A DNA stretch of 61,736 bases, taken from a bacterium (GTDB taxonomy: Bacteria > JAHJDO01). The translations under genes and the position numbers were made by a program. Under the pieces are notes generated by a model. The model was given only the letters and a program-made list of their open reading frames with translations. It did not search any database and was not told where the DNA came from. Shown in pieces: positions 44,958 to 53,685 of this stretch (positions are counted from its first letter, which is position 1; every line of letters begins with the position of its first letter). The stretch lies in the NCBI GenBank assembly GCA_030652805.1, contig JAUSPT010000092.1, forward strand, positions 1-61,736. Direction: 5' to 3'.

Positions 44958-45725
44958 TTATGCAAAATCTTTATTCTTAAATATTGCGAGTGAAACCAGC
45001 AACATTATCGCAGTATATATAGCTCCATACAGAATAACACCAAATATCAATCCCCATGGAACATAAATTCCATGAGCGACTGGAGCCTTTATATTGAAGT
45101 ACTGAAAGTTCGGTAATGCATAGTAGAGAAGTAGTCCTGCGAACTTAGTTACTACATTACCTGCCTTTTCCACTAGAAATGGTATCTGATAGGACAGATG
45201 TCCGGCTATATAAACCACTATAGCTAATATGGAACTTACCATGGATGAACAAAAAGTAGAAAAAAGTACAGACACTGCTACCAGAATCATGGCTTCAAAA
45301 CAGATAAGTATCAATGGCTTAAACATAACTAAATTTAGAGCGTGAGTTTTTATAGCTAGGATTACTATAAACCCTACAGCCATTATAGCTATTGAAAGTA
45401 ATGCAACGTATACTGCTCCCAGGAATTGTCCAAGGATAAATTCATGCTTTCTTACAGGTTTTGATATTAATGTTTGAATCGTTCTTGATTCTATCTCCGT
45501 TGGAATAGCTGTAGAACCCACCATAATTGATATTAGCATTGCTGCTACAGCAATGCCTGCCAAGCCAATATCTTTCATAAGCTTTGTCTCTTCACCTGCT
45601 GTAACTGCACTATACAATGTAGAATATGCTATAGCAAACAAACAAAAAACGACTATTACATAGAGAATTCTACTTTTTATCACCCTTTGATATACACCTT
45701 GCGCAATCGTTAAGATAATGTTCAT
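44958..45725 (-). CDS. ABC-2 type permease
   Basis: A 255-residue membrane protein with six predicted helices and the ABC-2 pattern AVTAGEETKLMKDIGLAGI, PTEIESRTIQTLISKPVRKHEFILGQFLG. It overlaps the start of the ATPase gene's stop by 4 bases. With the CcmA-type ATPase it should form an exporter or membrane-remodelling complex; the substrate is unknown. Confidence 0.87.
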   Translation of the reverse strand: MNIILTIAQGVYQRVIKSRILYVIVVFCLFAIAYSTLYSAVTAGEETKLMKDIGLAGIAVAAMLISIMVGSTAIPTEIESRTIQTLISKPVRKHEFILGQFLGAVYVALLSIAIMAVGFIVILAIKTHALNLVMFKPLILICFEAMILVAVSVLFSTFCSSMVSSILAIVVYIAGHLSYQIPFLVEKAGNVVTKFAGLLLYYALPNFQYFNIKAPVAHGIYVPWGLIFGVILYGAIYTAIMLLVSLAIFKNKDFA

Positions 45726-46648
45726 GCTTTCTCTCCTCCCTTTTTTTCTATTGATTTCAAAAAATACTCTTCTAATGATTCCTTGTGTGACGTTACAGAG
45801 ATTCTTTTCCCATTATTAGCTTCCATTATATCTTCAATCTCCGAAACTTGCCCTATGTCATTAACAGTAACAGTCACTATATCTCCATCAATTCTAAATC
45901 CATCTACTTTTCCTCTTACCATATCAAGTCCTTTTTTGTCAAGCTTTTCTACAGATATTTCTATTTCTTTTGCTTCGAGCAAATCTTTTAGTTTGCCAGA
46001 GACAATAAGTTGTCCTTTATCCAGAATCCCTATACTGTCACAGAGCATTTCTACATCATGCAGAACATGAGAACAAAAAAAGACTGTTCTACCCTGCTTC
46101 TTTATATTAAGTATCGTATTCATTACCTCCTTTCTCCCCACTGGGTCTAATCCCGTGATTGGCTCATCAAAAAAAACTAAATCTGGATCATTAATCAATG
46201 TCTGAGCAATACCAATACGTTGAAGCATGCCTCTGGAAAACTTTCTTAAAGGGATTTTTCGACTGTCTGTTAATCCAACCATGTCCAACAACTCCTCGAT
46301 TTTCTTGTATCGTTCTTTTCTTGGGATTTTAAATATCTTGCCATAAAAATTTAATAACTCAACAGACGAAAACGACTCATAAAAATAGGGGCTCTGTGGA
46401 AGAAATCCTATTTTTTGCTTTATTTCTATATCCCCAATTTGTTTTTCTAAAATCCAGGCTGTACCAGCTGTAGGCGCAGTAAGACCCAGCAACAGATTAA
46501 TAGTTGTTGTTTTGCCTGCTCCGTTTGACCCTAAAAATCCATATATTTGATTAGGAGAGACTTGAAGATTCAAATCTTCAAGAGCCTTTGTTTCTTTTCT
46601 GCTACCTTTATAAATCTTGGTAAGATGCTCTGTCTTTATAGCTAACAT
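45722..46648 (-). CDS. CcmA/NosF-type ABC ATPase
   Basis: A 308-residue ATPase with Walker A GSNGAGKTT, signature FSRGMLQRIGIAQ, Walker B LVFFDEPITGLDPVGR and H-loop FCSHVL. A C-terminal domain of about 90 residues follows the core. The IGFLPQSPYFYESFSSVEL Q-loop fits ABC-2 exporters. It is the first gene of the exporter unit. Confidence 0.93.
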   Translation of the reverse strand: MLAIKTEHLTKIYKGSRKETKALEDLNLQVSPNQIYGFLGSNGAGKTTTINLLLGLTAPTAGTAWILEKQIGDIEIKQKIGFLPQSPYFYESFSSVELLNFYGKIFKIPRKERYKKIEELLDMVGLTDSRKIPLRKFSRGMLQRIGIAQTLINDPDLVFFDEPITGLDPVGRKEVMNTILNIKKQGRTVFFCSHVLHDVEMLCDSIGILDKGQLIVSGKLKDLLEAKEIEISVEKLDKKGLDMVRGKVDGFRIDGDIVTVTVNDIGQVSEIEDIMEANNGKRISVTSHKESLEEYFLKSIEKKGGEKA

Positions 46649-46718
46649 TATCCAGTAAAATTTATTTATACTTTTTTAATGCTACTAATAAATCTTTCTA
46701 AAAGCAAGTGATTTTATT

Positions 46719-47645
46719 TCAAGGTGTCACCTCTAACATTCTATCTACTGCTCTCTTGGCTCTGATTTGAATATCTTCAGGGACTTTGACCTCATAACGC
46801 ATATCTTCTAAGCACCATAATGCTTTTTCCAAGGTGGTCAGTTTCATGTTTGGGCATATGGCTTGAGCTGAAAGAGGGTAGAATTTCTTTTCAGGGTTTT
46901 CTTTGCGTAATCTATAGAGCAGTCCTACCTCAGTGCCTACAATTATCTCAGAAGCTCCGGACAGTTTTGCGTACTCACACATTCCACTGGTAGAGAGAGC
47001 TTCATCAGCGAGTTGAATTACTTTGAGTGTGCACTCAGGATGAACAATAACTTTCGCTTCAGGATGGGCTTTTCTTTGTATTGTAATATCATCAGGTAGA
47101 ATCTTAGAGTGAACAGGACAATAACCATCCCAAAGAATTAGATTTCGATTAACTTTTGTAGACACATAATGTCCCAAATATTTATCAGGGACAAAGATAA
47201 TCTCTGATGCATCCTTTAAGGACTCTATTACCTTAACGGCATTTCCGGAAGTACAGCAGATATCAATCTCTGTCTTAACCTCAGCAGAAGTATTGACATA
47301 ACCTACTACAGTTGCTTTTGGATGTGCTTTTTTAAAAGCTTTTAGCTCGTCTCTGGTAATCATATCAGCCATAGGACACCCGGCATTTATATCAGGCATA
47401 AGAACTAGTTTGTCCGGACAAAGGATGGATGCTGTCTCAGCCATAAAACGGACGCCGCAGAAAACGATTACATCAGCATTGGTCTTGCTGGCTGTTTGAC
47501 TTAATCCTAAAGAATCACCAATATAGTCAGCAATATCCTGCACTTCACCTATTTGGTAATTATGGACAAGGATTACAGCATTCCTTTTCTTTTTTAATTC
47601 TAATATCTTTTCTACTAAATTTTTATTTATTTTTAATTTTTGCAT
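46719..47645 (-). CDS. nadA: Quinolinate synthase NadA
   Basis: A 308-residue enzyme with AVILVHNYQIGEVQDIADYIGDSLGLSQ, FCGVRFMAETASIL and the [4Fe-4S] cysteines in INAGCPMADM, HPECT and AICPNMK. It condenses iminoaspartate with dihydroxyacetone phosphate to quinolinate for NAD. It follows mnmA by one base. Its Fe-S cluster may be supplied by the upstream cysteine desulfurase. No nadB or nadC was seen in the window. Confidence 0.96.
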   Translation of the reverse strand: MQKLKINKNLVEKILELKKKRNAVILVHNYQIGEVQDIADYIGDSLGLSQTASKTNADVIVFCGVRFMAETASILCPDKLVLMPDINAGCPMADMITRDELKAFKKAHPKATVVGYVNTSAEVKTEIDICCTSGNAVKVIESLKDASEIIFVPDKYLGHYVSTKVNRNLILWDGYCPVHSKILPDDITIQRKAHPEAKVIVHPECTLKVIQLADEALSTSGMCEYAKLSGASEIIVGTEVGLLYRLRKENPEKKFYPLSAQAICPNMKLTTLEKALWCLEDMRYEVKVPEDIQIRAKRAVDRMLEVTP

Positions 47646-47646
47646 T

Positions 47647-48747
47647 TTAATTTTGTATTATCGTTCCTCCTCCGATAACTTCTTCCCCGTTGTAAAATAC
47701 CACTGCCTGCCCTGGTGTAACTGCTCGCTGAGGAGCATCAAACTTTACCTTAACCTTGCCTTCGTTTAACGGAATGACAGTTGCCTGCGAGGGCTGATGC
47801 AGGTATCTTATCTTTGCTTCCACTTTAATAGGGGTTTCCAATTTACCTATATTTATAAAATTCATATTATCGGCAATTAATTCATTTGTATAGAGCTCTT
47901 CTTCCTTGCCTGCCCTAATGGCATTGTTCTTCTTGTCAATAGCAATTACGTATAAAGGGTTCTTATCCGCTATCCCCATTCCTTTGCGTTGTCCAATGGT
48001 ATAAAAAATAATTCCTCTGTGCTCTCCGATAACTTTCCCTTCTTTATTTATGATAGGACCGGGTTTTATCTCTTCAGAAACACATTTCTTAACGAACTCT
48101 CCATAGTTATTATCAGGAATGAAACATATTTCCTGAGATTCCGGGCTATTGACCACATGTAAATTTTTCTCTTTAGCAATCTTCCTTACTCGCTCTTTAG
48201 TAAGATCTCCCAGAGGCATTAAAGTGTATTTCAACTGTTCCTGAGTCATTGTATATAACACATAGGACTGATCTTTTTTAGTATCAATCCCTTTTTTAAG
48301 GACATATCTGTCCTCTGCCCTCTGTCCTCTGCTCTCCATCCTCTGTATCCTTGAATAGTGGCCTGTAGCGATATAATTTGCACCTAACTCTTTTGCTTTT
48401 TTAGCTAAAGCGTCAAACTTTATGTATTTATTGCATCTGATACAAGGGTTTGGTGTTCTTCCTGCCTTGTACTCCTCGCAGAAGTTGGAAATCACCATAT
48501 CTTGAAAAACATCCCTGAGATTTAACACATAATGAGGGATTCCCAACTTGTGAGCTACTCTCTTTGCATCCTCAATGCCCTCTGCGCCGCAACAGCCATC
48601 CCAATCTTTGGAACGCTCCCAGATATGCATAGTAATGCCGATAACTTCAAATCCCTCATCTTTAAGTAAAGCGGCAGTAACAGATGAATCCACTCCACCG
48701 CTCATTGCCACAACTACTCTTTTTCCCATCTTTATCCATTCTTCCAC
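47647..48747 (-). CDS. mnmA: tRNA 2-thiouridylase MnmA
   Basis: A 366-residue enzyme with the PP-loop AMSGGVDSSVTAALLK, the nucleophile in GRTPNPCIRCNKYIKF, the partner Cys in ESQEICFIPD, and IGQRKGMGI. It thiolates U34 of tRNA-Lys, -Glu and -Gln using sulfur from a desulfurase. Its first codons overlap the end of the cysteine desulfurase gene; a later start at 48729 (MGKRVVVAMS) is equally plausible. Confidence 0.95.
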   Translation of the reverse strand: MEEWIKMGKRVVVAMSGGVDSSVTAALLKDEGFEVIGITMHIWERSKDWDGCCGAEGIEDAKRVAHKLGIPHYVLNLRDVFQDMVISNFCEEYKAGRTPNPCIRCNKYIKFDALAKKAKELGANYIATGHYSRIQRMESRGQRAEDRYVLKKGIDTKKDQSYVLYTMTQEQLKYTLMPLGDLTKERVRKIAKEKNLHVVNSPESQEICFIPDNNYGEFVKKCVSEEIKPGPIINKEGKVIGEHRGIIFYTIGQRKGMGIADKNPLYVIAIDKKNNAIRAGKEEELYTNELIADNMNFINIGKLETPIKVEAKIRYLHQPSQATVIPLNEGKVKVKFDAPQRAVTPGQAVVFYNGEEVIGGGTIIQN

Positions 48748-49895
48748 AATGGCGACATAGAACGGAGCTTCTCTACAATTCTTGGCAATACTTCTAAAAC
48801 ATTATCAATATCCTTCTCCTCGGTATATCTGCCCAAAGTAAACCTCAAAGAGCCATGTGCTAATTCATGTGATAACCCCAGTGCCAGTAAAACATGCGAT
48901 GCTTCAAGGCTTGAAGATGTACAGGCAGAACCTGTAGAAGCAGCAATCCCTTCCATATCCAGATTAAGCAGTAAAGATTCTCCTTCTACAGATTCAACGG
49001 AGACATTTACATTGTTAGAAAGTCTTTTTGTGGGGTGGCCGTTCAGGCGGACATGGTTTATCTTTTTGAAGATACCCTTTATTAATTTATCTCGCAAAAT
49101 GGTTAATTCTCTTCCTTCTTCCTTCATCTTCTCTTGAGCAATCTCCACCGCTTTACCGAATCCAACAATAGCCGGTACATTTTCGGTAGATGCACGACGG
49201 TTCTTTTCCTGATCCCCTCCGTGCATAAACGAGACCATTCTCGTACCCTTTCTTACATAGAGCGCTCCAATTCCCTTAGGTCCGCAGAGCTTATGGCCGG
49301 ATATACTGAGTAGATCTACATTAAGCTCATCAACATTTATTGGGATGTGCCCAAAGGTCTGAACAGCGTCTGTGTGAAAACAAATTTCCTTTTCTTTAGC
49401 GATTTTACCTATTTCTGTTATTGGTTGGATTGTCCCTATCTCATTATTGGCGTGCATAATAGAGATAAGAATAGTTTTATCATTAATCGCTCTTTTTACC
49501 TCTTCCGGATTAAGAAGACCATCCCCATCTACAGGAAGGTAGGTCACTTTAAAGCCCCTCTTTTCTAAAAACTTACAAGGCTCAATTACGCAATGATGTT
49601 CAATAGACGAAGTAATTATGTGATCTCCCTTATGCTGATTGGCATAGGCTACACCTTTAAGAGTAAAATTATTACTTTCTGTCCCTCCACTGGTAAAGAT
49701 GATCTCTTCTTGTTTTGCACCTAATAGAGAAGCTATCTTTTCTCTGGCTTCCTCTATTGCTGCTTTGCCTTCCTGTCCAAAGGAGTGAATGCTTGAAGGA
49801 TTACCAAATTTATCAGTAAAATACGGTAACATGGTCTTTACTACTTCCGGGTCTGTAGGCGTAGTAGCCGCATAGTCGAGATATATTCTCCTCAT
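48732..49895 (-). CDS. Cysteine desulfurase (NifS/IscS family)
   Basis: A 387-residue PLP enzyme: RRIYLDYAATTPTDPEV, SGGTESNN, the PLP Lys in SISGHKLCGPKG, and the persulfide Cys loop in STGSACTSSSLEASHVL. It removes sulfur from cysteine for Fe-S and tRNA thiolation. The gene order larE-desulfurase-mnmA-nadA fits shared sulfur supply. The end of larE overlaps its start by 4 bases. Confidence 0.95.
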   Translation of the reverse strand: MRRIYLDYAATTPTDPEVVKTMLPYFTDKFGNPSSIHSFGQEGKAAIEEAREKIASLLGAKQEEIIFTSGGTESNNFTLKGVAYANQHKGDHIITSSIEHHCVIEPCKFLEKRGFKVTYLPVDGDGLLNPEEVKRAINDKTILISIMHANNEIGTIQPITEIGKIAKEKEICFHTDAVQTFGHIPINVDELNVDLLSISGHKLCGPKGIGALYVRKGTRMVSFMHGGDQEKNRRASTENVPAIVGFGKAVEIAQEKMKEEGRELTILRDKLIKGIFKKINHVRLNGHPTKRLSNNVNVSVESVEGESLLLNLDMEGIAASTGSACTSSSLEASHVLLALGLSHELAHGSLRFTLGRYTEEKDIDNVLEVLPRIVEKLRSMSPLWKNG

Positions 49896-50710
49896 CTTTT
49901 AGTATCTCCTTTCAAAGTTTCATTCATACTACCTGTTCTATATCCTTCTAAATCAACTGTCACATAAGTATAACCTAATTTCTTGAATTTAGTTATAATC
50001 TTATCCATTGTCTCTTCTTTTAATAACTTGGGTATTTCATTTTTATAAACTTCTATTCGTGCAATCTGATCATGGTGCCTTACTCTAACCTGGGTTATGC
50101 CAAATTTTCTTAAGAATGCCTCTGCTTTATCAACTTTGGCAAGATTCTCTTTGGTTATCTTCATTCCATAGGGAAAACGACTGGCAAGACAAGCAAAGGA
50201 TGGTTTGCTCCATGTAGGTAATCCAAGCCTTTCTGATAAGCTACGAATTTCATCCTTACCAAAACCTGCCTCTTCAAGCGGGCTCCTTACACCCAATTCA
50301 CTCGCTGCTTTCATTCCCGGTCGGAAGTCCTTTGTGTCATCATAATTCGAACCATCTAAAACATAGTTTAATTTATATTCCTTAGCTAATGCAATTAATT
50401 TGGAGAACAATTCCTTTTTACACCAATAACATCTATCAGCAGAATTCTCTACAAATTTCTGATTTAAAAATTCATCGGTTTTAATAACTAAATGTCTCAC
50501 CATTAATCTCTTTGCTATGGTTTTAGCATCTTTTATTTCACAGGCAGGATAAGTTAAAGAAGTTGCAGTGACAGCCACTACTTTATCATCATCTAATACA
50601 TCTTTGGCTACTTTGAGCAAAAAAGTGCTATCCACACCCCCTGAATAGGCTATTAAAACACTCTCCATCTTACTCAAAATTTCTTTTAGCTGCTGCATTT
50701 TTCTATTCAT
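49892..50710 (-). CDS. larE: LarE-type sulfur transferase
   Basis: A 272-residue protein from ATG 50710; an upstream frame extension to 50782 has no support. It has a PP-loop LIAYSGGVDSTFLLK, the RCYWCKKELF cysteine pair, GSNYDDTKDFRPGMKA and a SFACLASRFPYG block. LarE adenylates and sulfurates a nicotinic acid-derived cofactor precursor for Ni-pincer enzymes, but homologues occur without lactate racemase. It is divergent from the XRE gene of the restriction system and heads the sulfur gene cluster. Confidence 0.87.
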   Translation of the reverse strand: MNRKMQQLKEILSKMESVLIAYSGGVDSTFLLKVAKDVLDDDKVVAVTATSLTYPACEIKDAKTIAKRLMVRHLVIKTDEFLNQKFVENSADRCYWCKKELFSKLIALAKEYKLNYVLDGSNYDDTKDFRPGMKAASELGVRSPLEEAGFGKDEIRSLSERLGLPTWSKPSFACLASRFPYGMKITKENLAKVDKAEAFLRKFGITQVRVRHHDQIARIEVYKNEIPKLLKEETMDKIITKFKKLGYTYVTVDLEGYRTGSMNETLKGDTKR

Positions 50711-50773
50711 TATAGAAAATATATCAAAGATTGCTTGTTGTGTCGATATTTTTTGCGATGTTGTTCTATGGTA

Positions 50774-50807
50774 ATATTCCAATTTGGCATATTACAAAAT
50801 GGAATAT
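50774..50807. promoter_or_regulatory. Inverted repeat before the XRE regulator, possible C-box
   Basis: ATATTCCA (50774-50781) and TGGAATAT (50800-50807) form a perfect 8-base inverted repeat with 18 bases between. It lies directly in front of the predicted XRE start at 50826, where operators of restriction controller proteins usually lie. Function is inferred. Confidence 0.5.
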
Positions 50808-50825
50808 AGTATAAAGGATATCATT

Positions 50826-51047
50826 ATGAAGAAAGCTTTATATTCAGAAGAGCATAAATATTTAGTTGATCGATTAAAGCAGGCTCGGAAAGATGCTGGG
50901 ATTGATCAAATGCAGGTTGCTAATTTGTTAGATGTTTCTCAATCTTATATTTCTAAGGTAGAAGCCGGGCAGCGTCGTATTGATGTAATTCAATTGAAGG
51001 AATTTGCAAAGATCTATAAAAAAACACTGAACTTTTTTATAAAGTAA
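50826..51047 (+). CDS. XRE-family regulator, restriction controller-like
   Basis: A 73-residue single-domain helix-turn-helix protein: MQVANLLDVSQSYISKVEAGQRRIDVIQLKEFAKIY. AAGGA 7 bases before ATG 50826 decides the start; ATGs at 50784 and 50799 fall inside the inverted repeat. Small XRE controllers time restriction enzyme expression. The endonuclease gene starts one base after its stop. The protein could bind the inverted repeat at 50774-50807. Confidence 0.85.
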   Translation: MKKALYSEEHKYLVDRLKQARKDAGIDQMQVANLLDVSQSYISKVEAGQRRIDVIQLKEFAKIYKKTLNFFIK

Positions 51048-51048
51048 T

Positions 51049-51750
51049 ATGGATTTAAAAGAGCTAAAACAAAAACTTCAACAAATAAAAAAAGAAGGAT
51101 TCATCAAAACCCACCGCATTAGTGACACGGGAATTGGTAAAACCTTAGAAGATTTACTCGATATACCAGAGAACAATATTCCTCTCCACGATATTGCAGG
51201 TGTTGCTGAACTAAAAGCGTACCGCAAAGAAGCAAAATCCATGTTGACACTTTTTACGCTAGAACCATTACCAAAAGGCGGAGATAGAGATAGATTGCTG
51301 CTAGATAATTTTGGTTACTCTCGCAGAGATAATAAACGTTCAAAAGAGTTACACAGCACGCTTTCATGCAAAAGATACAATGCCCAAAAATTAAGATTAT
51401 CCGTTAGCAAAGATAAGATCAAAGTTAAAGGAGAAGGAAAACGATTAAATATCTATTGGGACATTGAATCGGTAAAAAAGAAATTTGAAGCTAAATTACC
51501 GGCTCTTGTTTATGTTTTGGCTGATAAAAAAATCATAAATTCGTTTGAACATTTTCACTTCAATGAAGCTTATTTATTGAAGGATTTTAGTTTTGAATTA
51601 TTTAAGAAGATGGTCAAAAAAGATCAGATAGTAGTTGATTTTAGAATGTATTATAGACCTAATGGGACGGTAAGAAATCACGGAACAGGTTTTAGGGTTA
51701 AGATCAATAGACTGTATGACTGCTTCAAAACCAAGATTAGATTGGTTTAG
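51049..51750 (+). CDS. MvaI/BcnI-family restriction endonuclease
   Basis: A 233-residue nuclease of the MvaI/BcnI family. The catalytic residues fit D48, E54 and K56 in LHDIAGVAELKAYRK; further family blocks are SKELHSTLSCKRYN and YYRPNGTVRNHGTGFR. MvaI cuts CCWGG and BcnI CCSGG, so a CC-N-GG type target is likely but not determined. It is co-directional with the XRE gene, and its stop overlaps the stop of the convergent LexA-methyltransferase by 3 bases. Full length for the family. Confidence 0.9.
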   Translation: MDLKELKQKLQQIKKEGFIKTHRISDTGIGKTLEDLLDIPENNIPLHDIAGVAELKAYRKEAKSMLTLFTLEPLPKGGDRDRLLLDNFGYSRRDNKRSKELHSTLSCKRYNAQKLRLSVSKDKIKVKGEGKRLNIYWDIESVKKKFEAKLPALVYVLADKKIINSFEHFHFNEAYLLKDFSFELFKKMVKKDQIVVDFRMYYRPNGTVRNHGTGFRVKINRLYDCFKTKIRLV

Positions 51751-53612
51751 TTCTTCCTCAAAACAACGATGCTTTCCTTTGTCATTGTTTCTTCCAGTTC
51801 TCCTGCGATATTTGTAGGAGAATTTTTTGAAGGCATTCTTTTGCCGGGGATATTTCTAACAAAGATATCTTCACAGGTAAAACCAATTTTTTCGCATAAT
51901 TCTGCGATGATGAAATCAGTCGGTATGCGTACCTGCTTTACTAATCGATTGCCGATGACTAGGCAAAAATATTTTTTTCTTTTCAATATCTCATAGGATT
52001 TCTTTAGACATTCATTTAAATCTATATAAAAGCTTAATACATCCCTTGCTCTCTTTTTATCCATTTCTTGAATTCTTTCTAAAGATTCCCTTAAGTGAGA
52101 AGATTCAAGAGAATGAAGCAGATTGCCAGTTGGTTTACCTCCCAATAATTTATTGTCAACGCCTGATGCAGTGTTTGGATCTTCAAAAATGTCAATCCAC
52201 TGAGCAGATAATCTTGAGAATTGTCCATATGCCACAGTTGTTCTGCTGTCGCCATAGGGCGGAGATGTTATAATGCAATCTATGGAATCGCTTTTTATTG
52301 TGCTGATTAGAGAAGTATCCTCATAGATGGGTTTAGTCCATGTATTTTTGTCAACTTCTTGATAGAACTTTCTCATCCCTTCAATATTTAATTCGGTTTT
52401 TTTTCTAAAAATGTCAAGCACATTAGGATTGTGATTTTTCAGTTTATCAGCTTTTATTCGCACAAGTTTAAATTCCCCGTTCTTTGTATTTGAAGAAAGT
52501 CTAACTGCTTCGCTAAAGGAAACTAAAAAAAAGTTTTTAATCTTTTCATTTTTTGTATCATTAATAGCCTTTTTCAATTTTGCCAATTTCAAAATAACTT
52601 TCTCTTTAAACCAAAAGTCCACATTCATAAAGTCTGGCAGTACGATTTTATCGTTTTTTATATGGTCAAACCTATTAAGTAAATTGAAATATTCTTTTGT
52701 AAGCGCAGATGGGTTTATTTCAGTTGTTTTTACTTTTGCTAAGAATATAGCAAATGGATTTAGATCAATTCCGTAAGCATTTCTACCTAGTAACCTACTC
52801 TCAACTAAAGCGGTTCCAGAGCCGCAAAAGATATCGCAGATAGTATCGCCTTTCCTGCTGTACGTCTCTATCAGACGTCTTGCGACCTGAGGGATGAACA
52901 TTGCTGGATAACCGTGCAAACCATGAGTATAAGATTTTGTTTTCTCACCTCTATAATCCCATGAATAGTCAATGCGCCTTTTTAGTTTTGCATCCTTATA
53001 TTTATCTTTTTCTAAAAGAGGTTCTAGATTTCTAATTATCTTTACAACGATACCTCTAATTTCGACCTCCTGCCTATAAATTGGCAATAGCGTAAGATTT
53101 GCAGGTTGTAATCTGAATTGGTTATTTTCTCGGTAAAGTTTTTTTAATGTGGCTTCATTTTCATCGATTATCGCTACAACGGTTTGGCCATTGTCAGCAG
53201 TTTCTTGCTTTTTAATAACAACTATATCGCCATCAAAAATGCCCTCTTCAGTCATGCTATCACCAGTAACGCGCAAAGCATAATATTTACCTGCCCTGCT
53301 AGTTTCATTTCTGGAAAGAGTGATTGTTTTATCGGATAGTTCAATTGCTTCAATTGGCTGGCCGGCAGCAATAGTGCCGACTATGGGTATTTCGATAGAT
53401 TGGGCATTCTTTTTAGGAATCAATGCTCTAGGTTGATTATCTTCTTTGTGTAAGTAACCCATATTCTGAAGAGCTTGGACGTGATAGTGAGCAGTTGAAA
53501 CGGAGGAAAGCAGTAAGTGTTTCTTGATTTCCTCAAGAGAGGGAGCGTAGTCGTGCTTAGTGATATATTTTTTTATGTATTCCAATACTTGCTTTTGTCG
53601 TTTTGTGAGCAT
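51747..53612 (-). CDS. LexA repressor fused to a TSPPY-type DNA methyltransferase
   Basis: A 621-residue fusion. Residues 1-196 are a complete LexA: a winged helix (TKRQKQVLEYIKKYITKHDY and SSVSTAHYHVQALQNMGYL), cleavage site Ala83-Gly84 in TIAAGQP, Ser119 in TGDSM and Lys157 in ATLKKLY. Residues about 225-621 are a DNA methyltransferase with motif I DIFCGSGTALVES (260-272) and TSPPY (449-453), the type seen in N4-cytosine enzymes. GGAGG before ATG 53612 sets the start; a GTG at 53618 lies inside that ribosome site. It is convergent with the endonuclease and presumably protects its sites. RecA-driven self-cleavage and damage control are inferred. Confidence 0.93.
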   Translation of the reverse strand: MLTKRQKQVLEYIKKYITKHDYAPSLEEIKKHLLLSSVSTAHYHVQALQNMGYLHKEDNQPRALIPKKNAQSIEIPIVGTIAAGQPIEAIELSDKTITLSRNETSRAGKYYALRVTGDSMTEEGIFDGDIVVIKKQETADNGQTVVAIIDENEATLKKLYRENNQFRLQPANLTLLPIYRQEVEIRGIVVKIIRNLEPLLEKDKYKDAKLKRRIDYSWDYRGEKTKSYTHGLHGYPAMFIPQVARRLIETYSRKGDTICDIFCGSGTALVESRLLGRNAYGIDLNPFAIFLAKVKTTEINPSALTKEYFNLLNRFDHIKNDKIVLPDFMNVDFWFKEKVILKLAKLKKAINDTKNEKIKNFFLVSFSEAVRLSSNTKNGEFKLVRIKADKLKNHNPNVLDIFRKKTELNIEGMRKFYQEVDKNTWTKPIYEDTSLISTIKSDSIDCIITSPPYGDSRTTVAYGQFSRLSAQWIDIFEDPNTASGVDNKLLGGKPTGNLLHSLESSHLRESLERIQEMDKKRARDVLSFYIDLNECLKKSYEILKRKKYFCLVIGNRLVKQVRIPTDFIIAELCEKIGFTCEDIFVRNIPGKRMPSKNSPTNIAGELEETMTKESIVVLRKN

Positions 53613-53635
53613 TCCCACCTCCGCAGAAAAGATTC

Positions 53636-53664
53636 TTGACTTTCGATTTATTTTCGATTATAAT
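53636..53664 (+). promoter_or_regulatory. Consensus promoter for the SNase-like gene
   Basis: TTGACT at 53636-53641 and TATAAT at 53659-53664 are separated by 17 bases, a near-consensus sigma-70 promoter. Transcription would begin near 53671, giving a 35-base leader before ATG 53706. This argues against the longer SNase frame starting at 53673. Confidence 0.75.
53641..53659. promoter_or_regulatory. TTTCGATT direct repeat, candidate LexA operator
   Basis: TTTCGATT occurs at 53641-53648 and 53652-53659, 11 bases apart, giving TTCG-N7-TTCG. The spacing is the same as the direct-repeat LexA box GTTC-N7-GTTC of alphaproteobacteria. It lies inside the plus promoter spacer and across the start of the minus transcript, so binding there could block both. 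Operator function is inference. Confidence 0.5.
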
Positions 53665-53685
53665 ACGATGCATTGGATGAGTCAA
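53657..53685 (-). promoter_or_regulatory. Consensus promoter for the LexA-methyltransferase gene
   Basis: On the minus strand TTGACT at 53685-53680 and TATAAT at 53662-53657 are 17 bases apart. The -10 overlaps that of the opposite promoter in the palindrome ATTATAAT (53657-53664). Start would be near 53650, about 38 bases before ATG 53612. RNA polymerase cannot occupy both promoters at once. Confidence 0.75.

Noticed and set aside
50784-50825. Earlier starts of the XRE gene
   Set aside because: They lie within the inverted repeat and lack a ribosome site; ATG 50826 has AAGGA at good spacing.
53613-53618. GTG 53618 as the start of the LexA fusion
   Set aside because: This GTG is part of the GGAGGTG ribosome site that serves ATG 53612.
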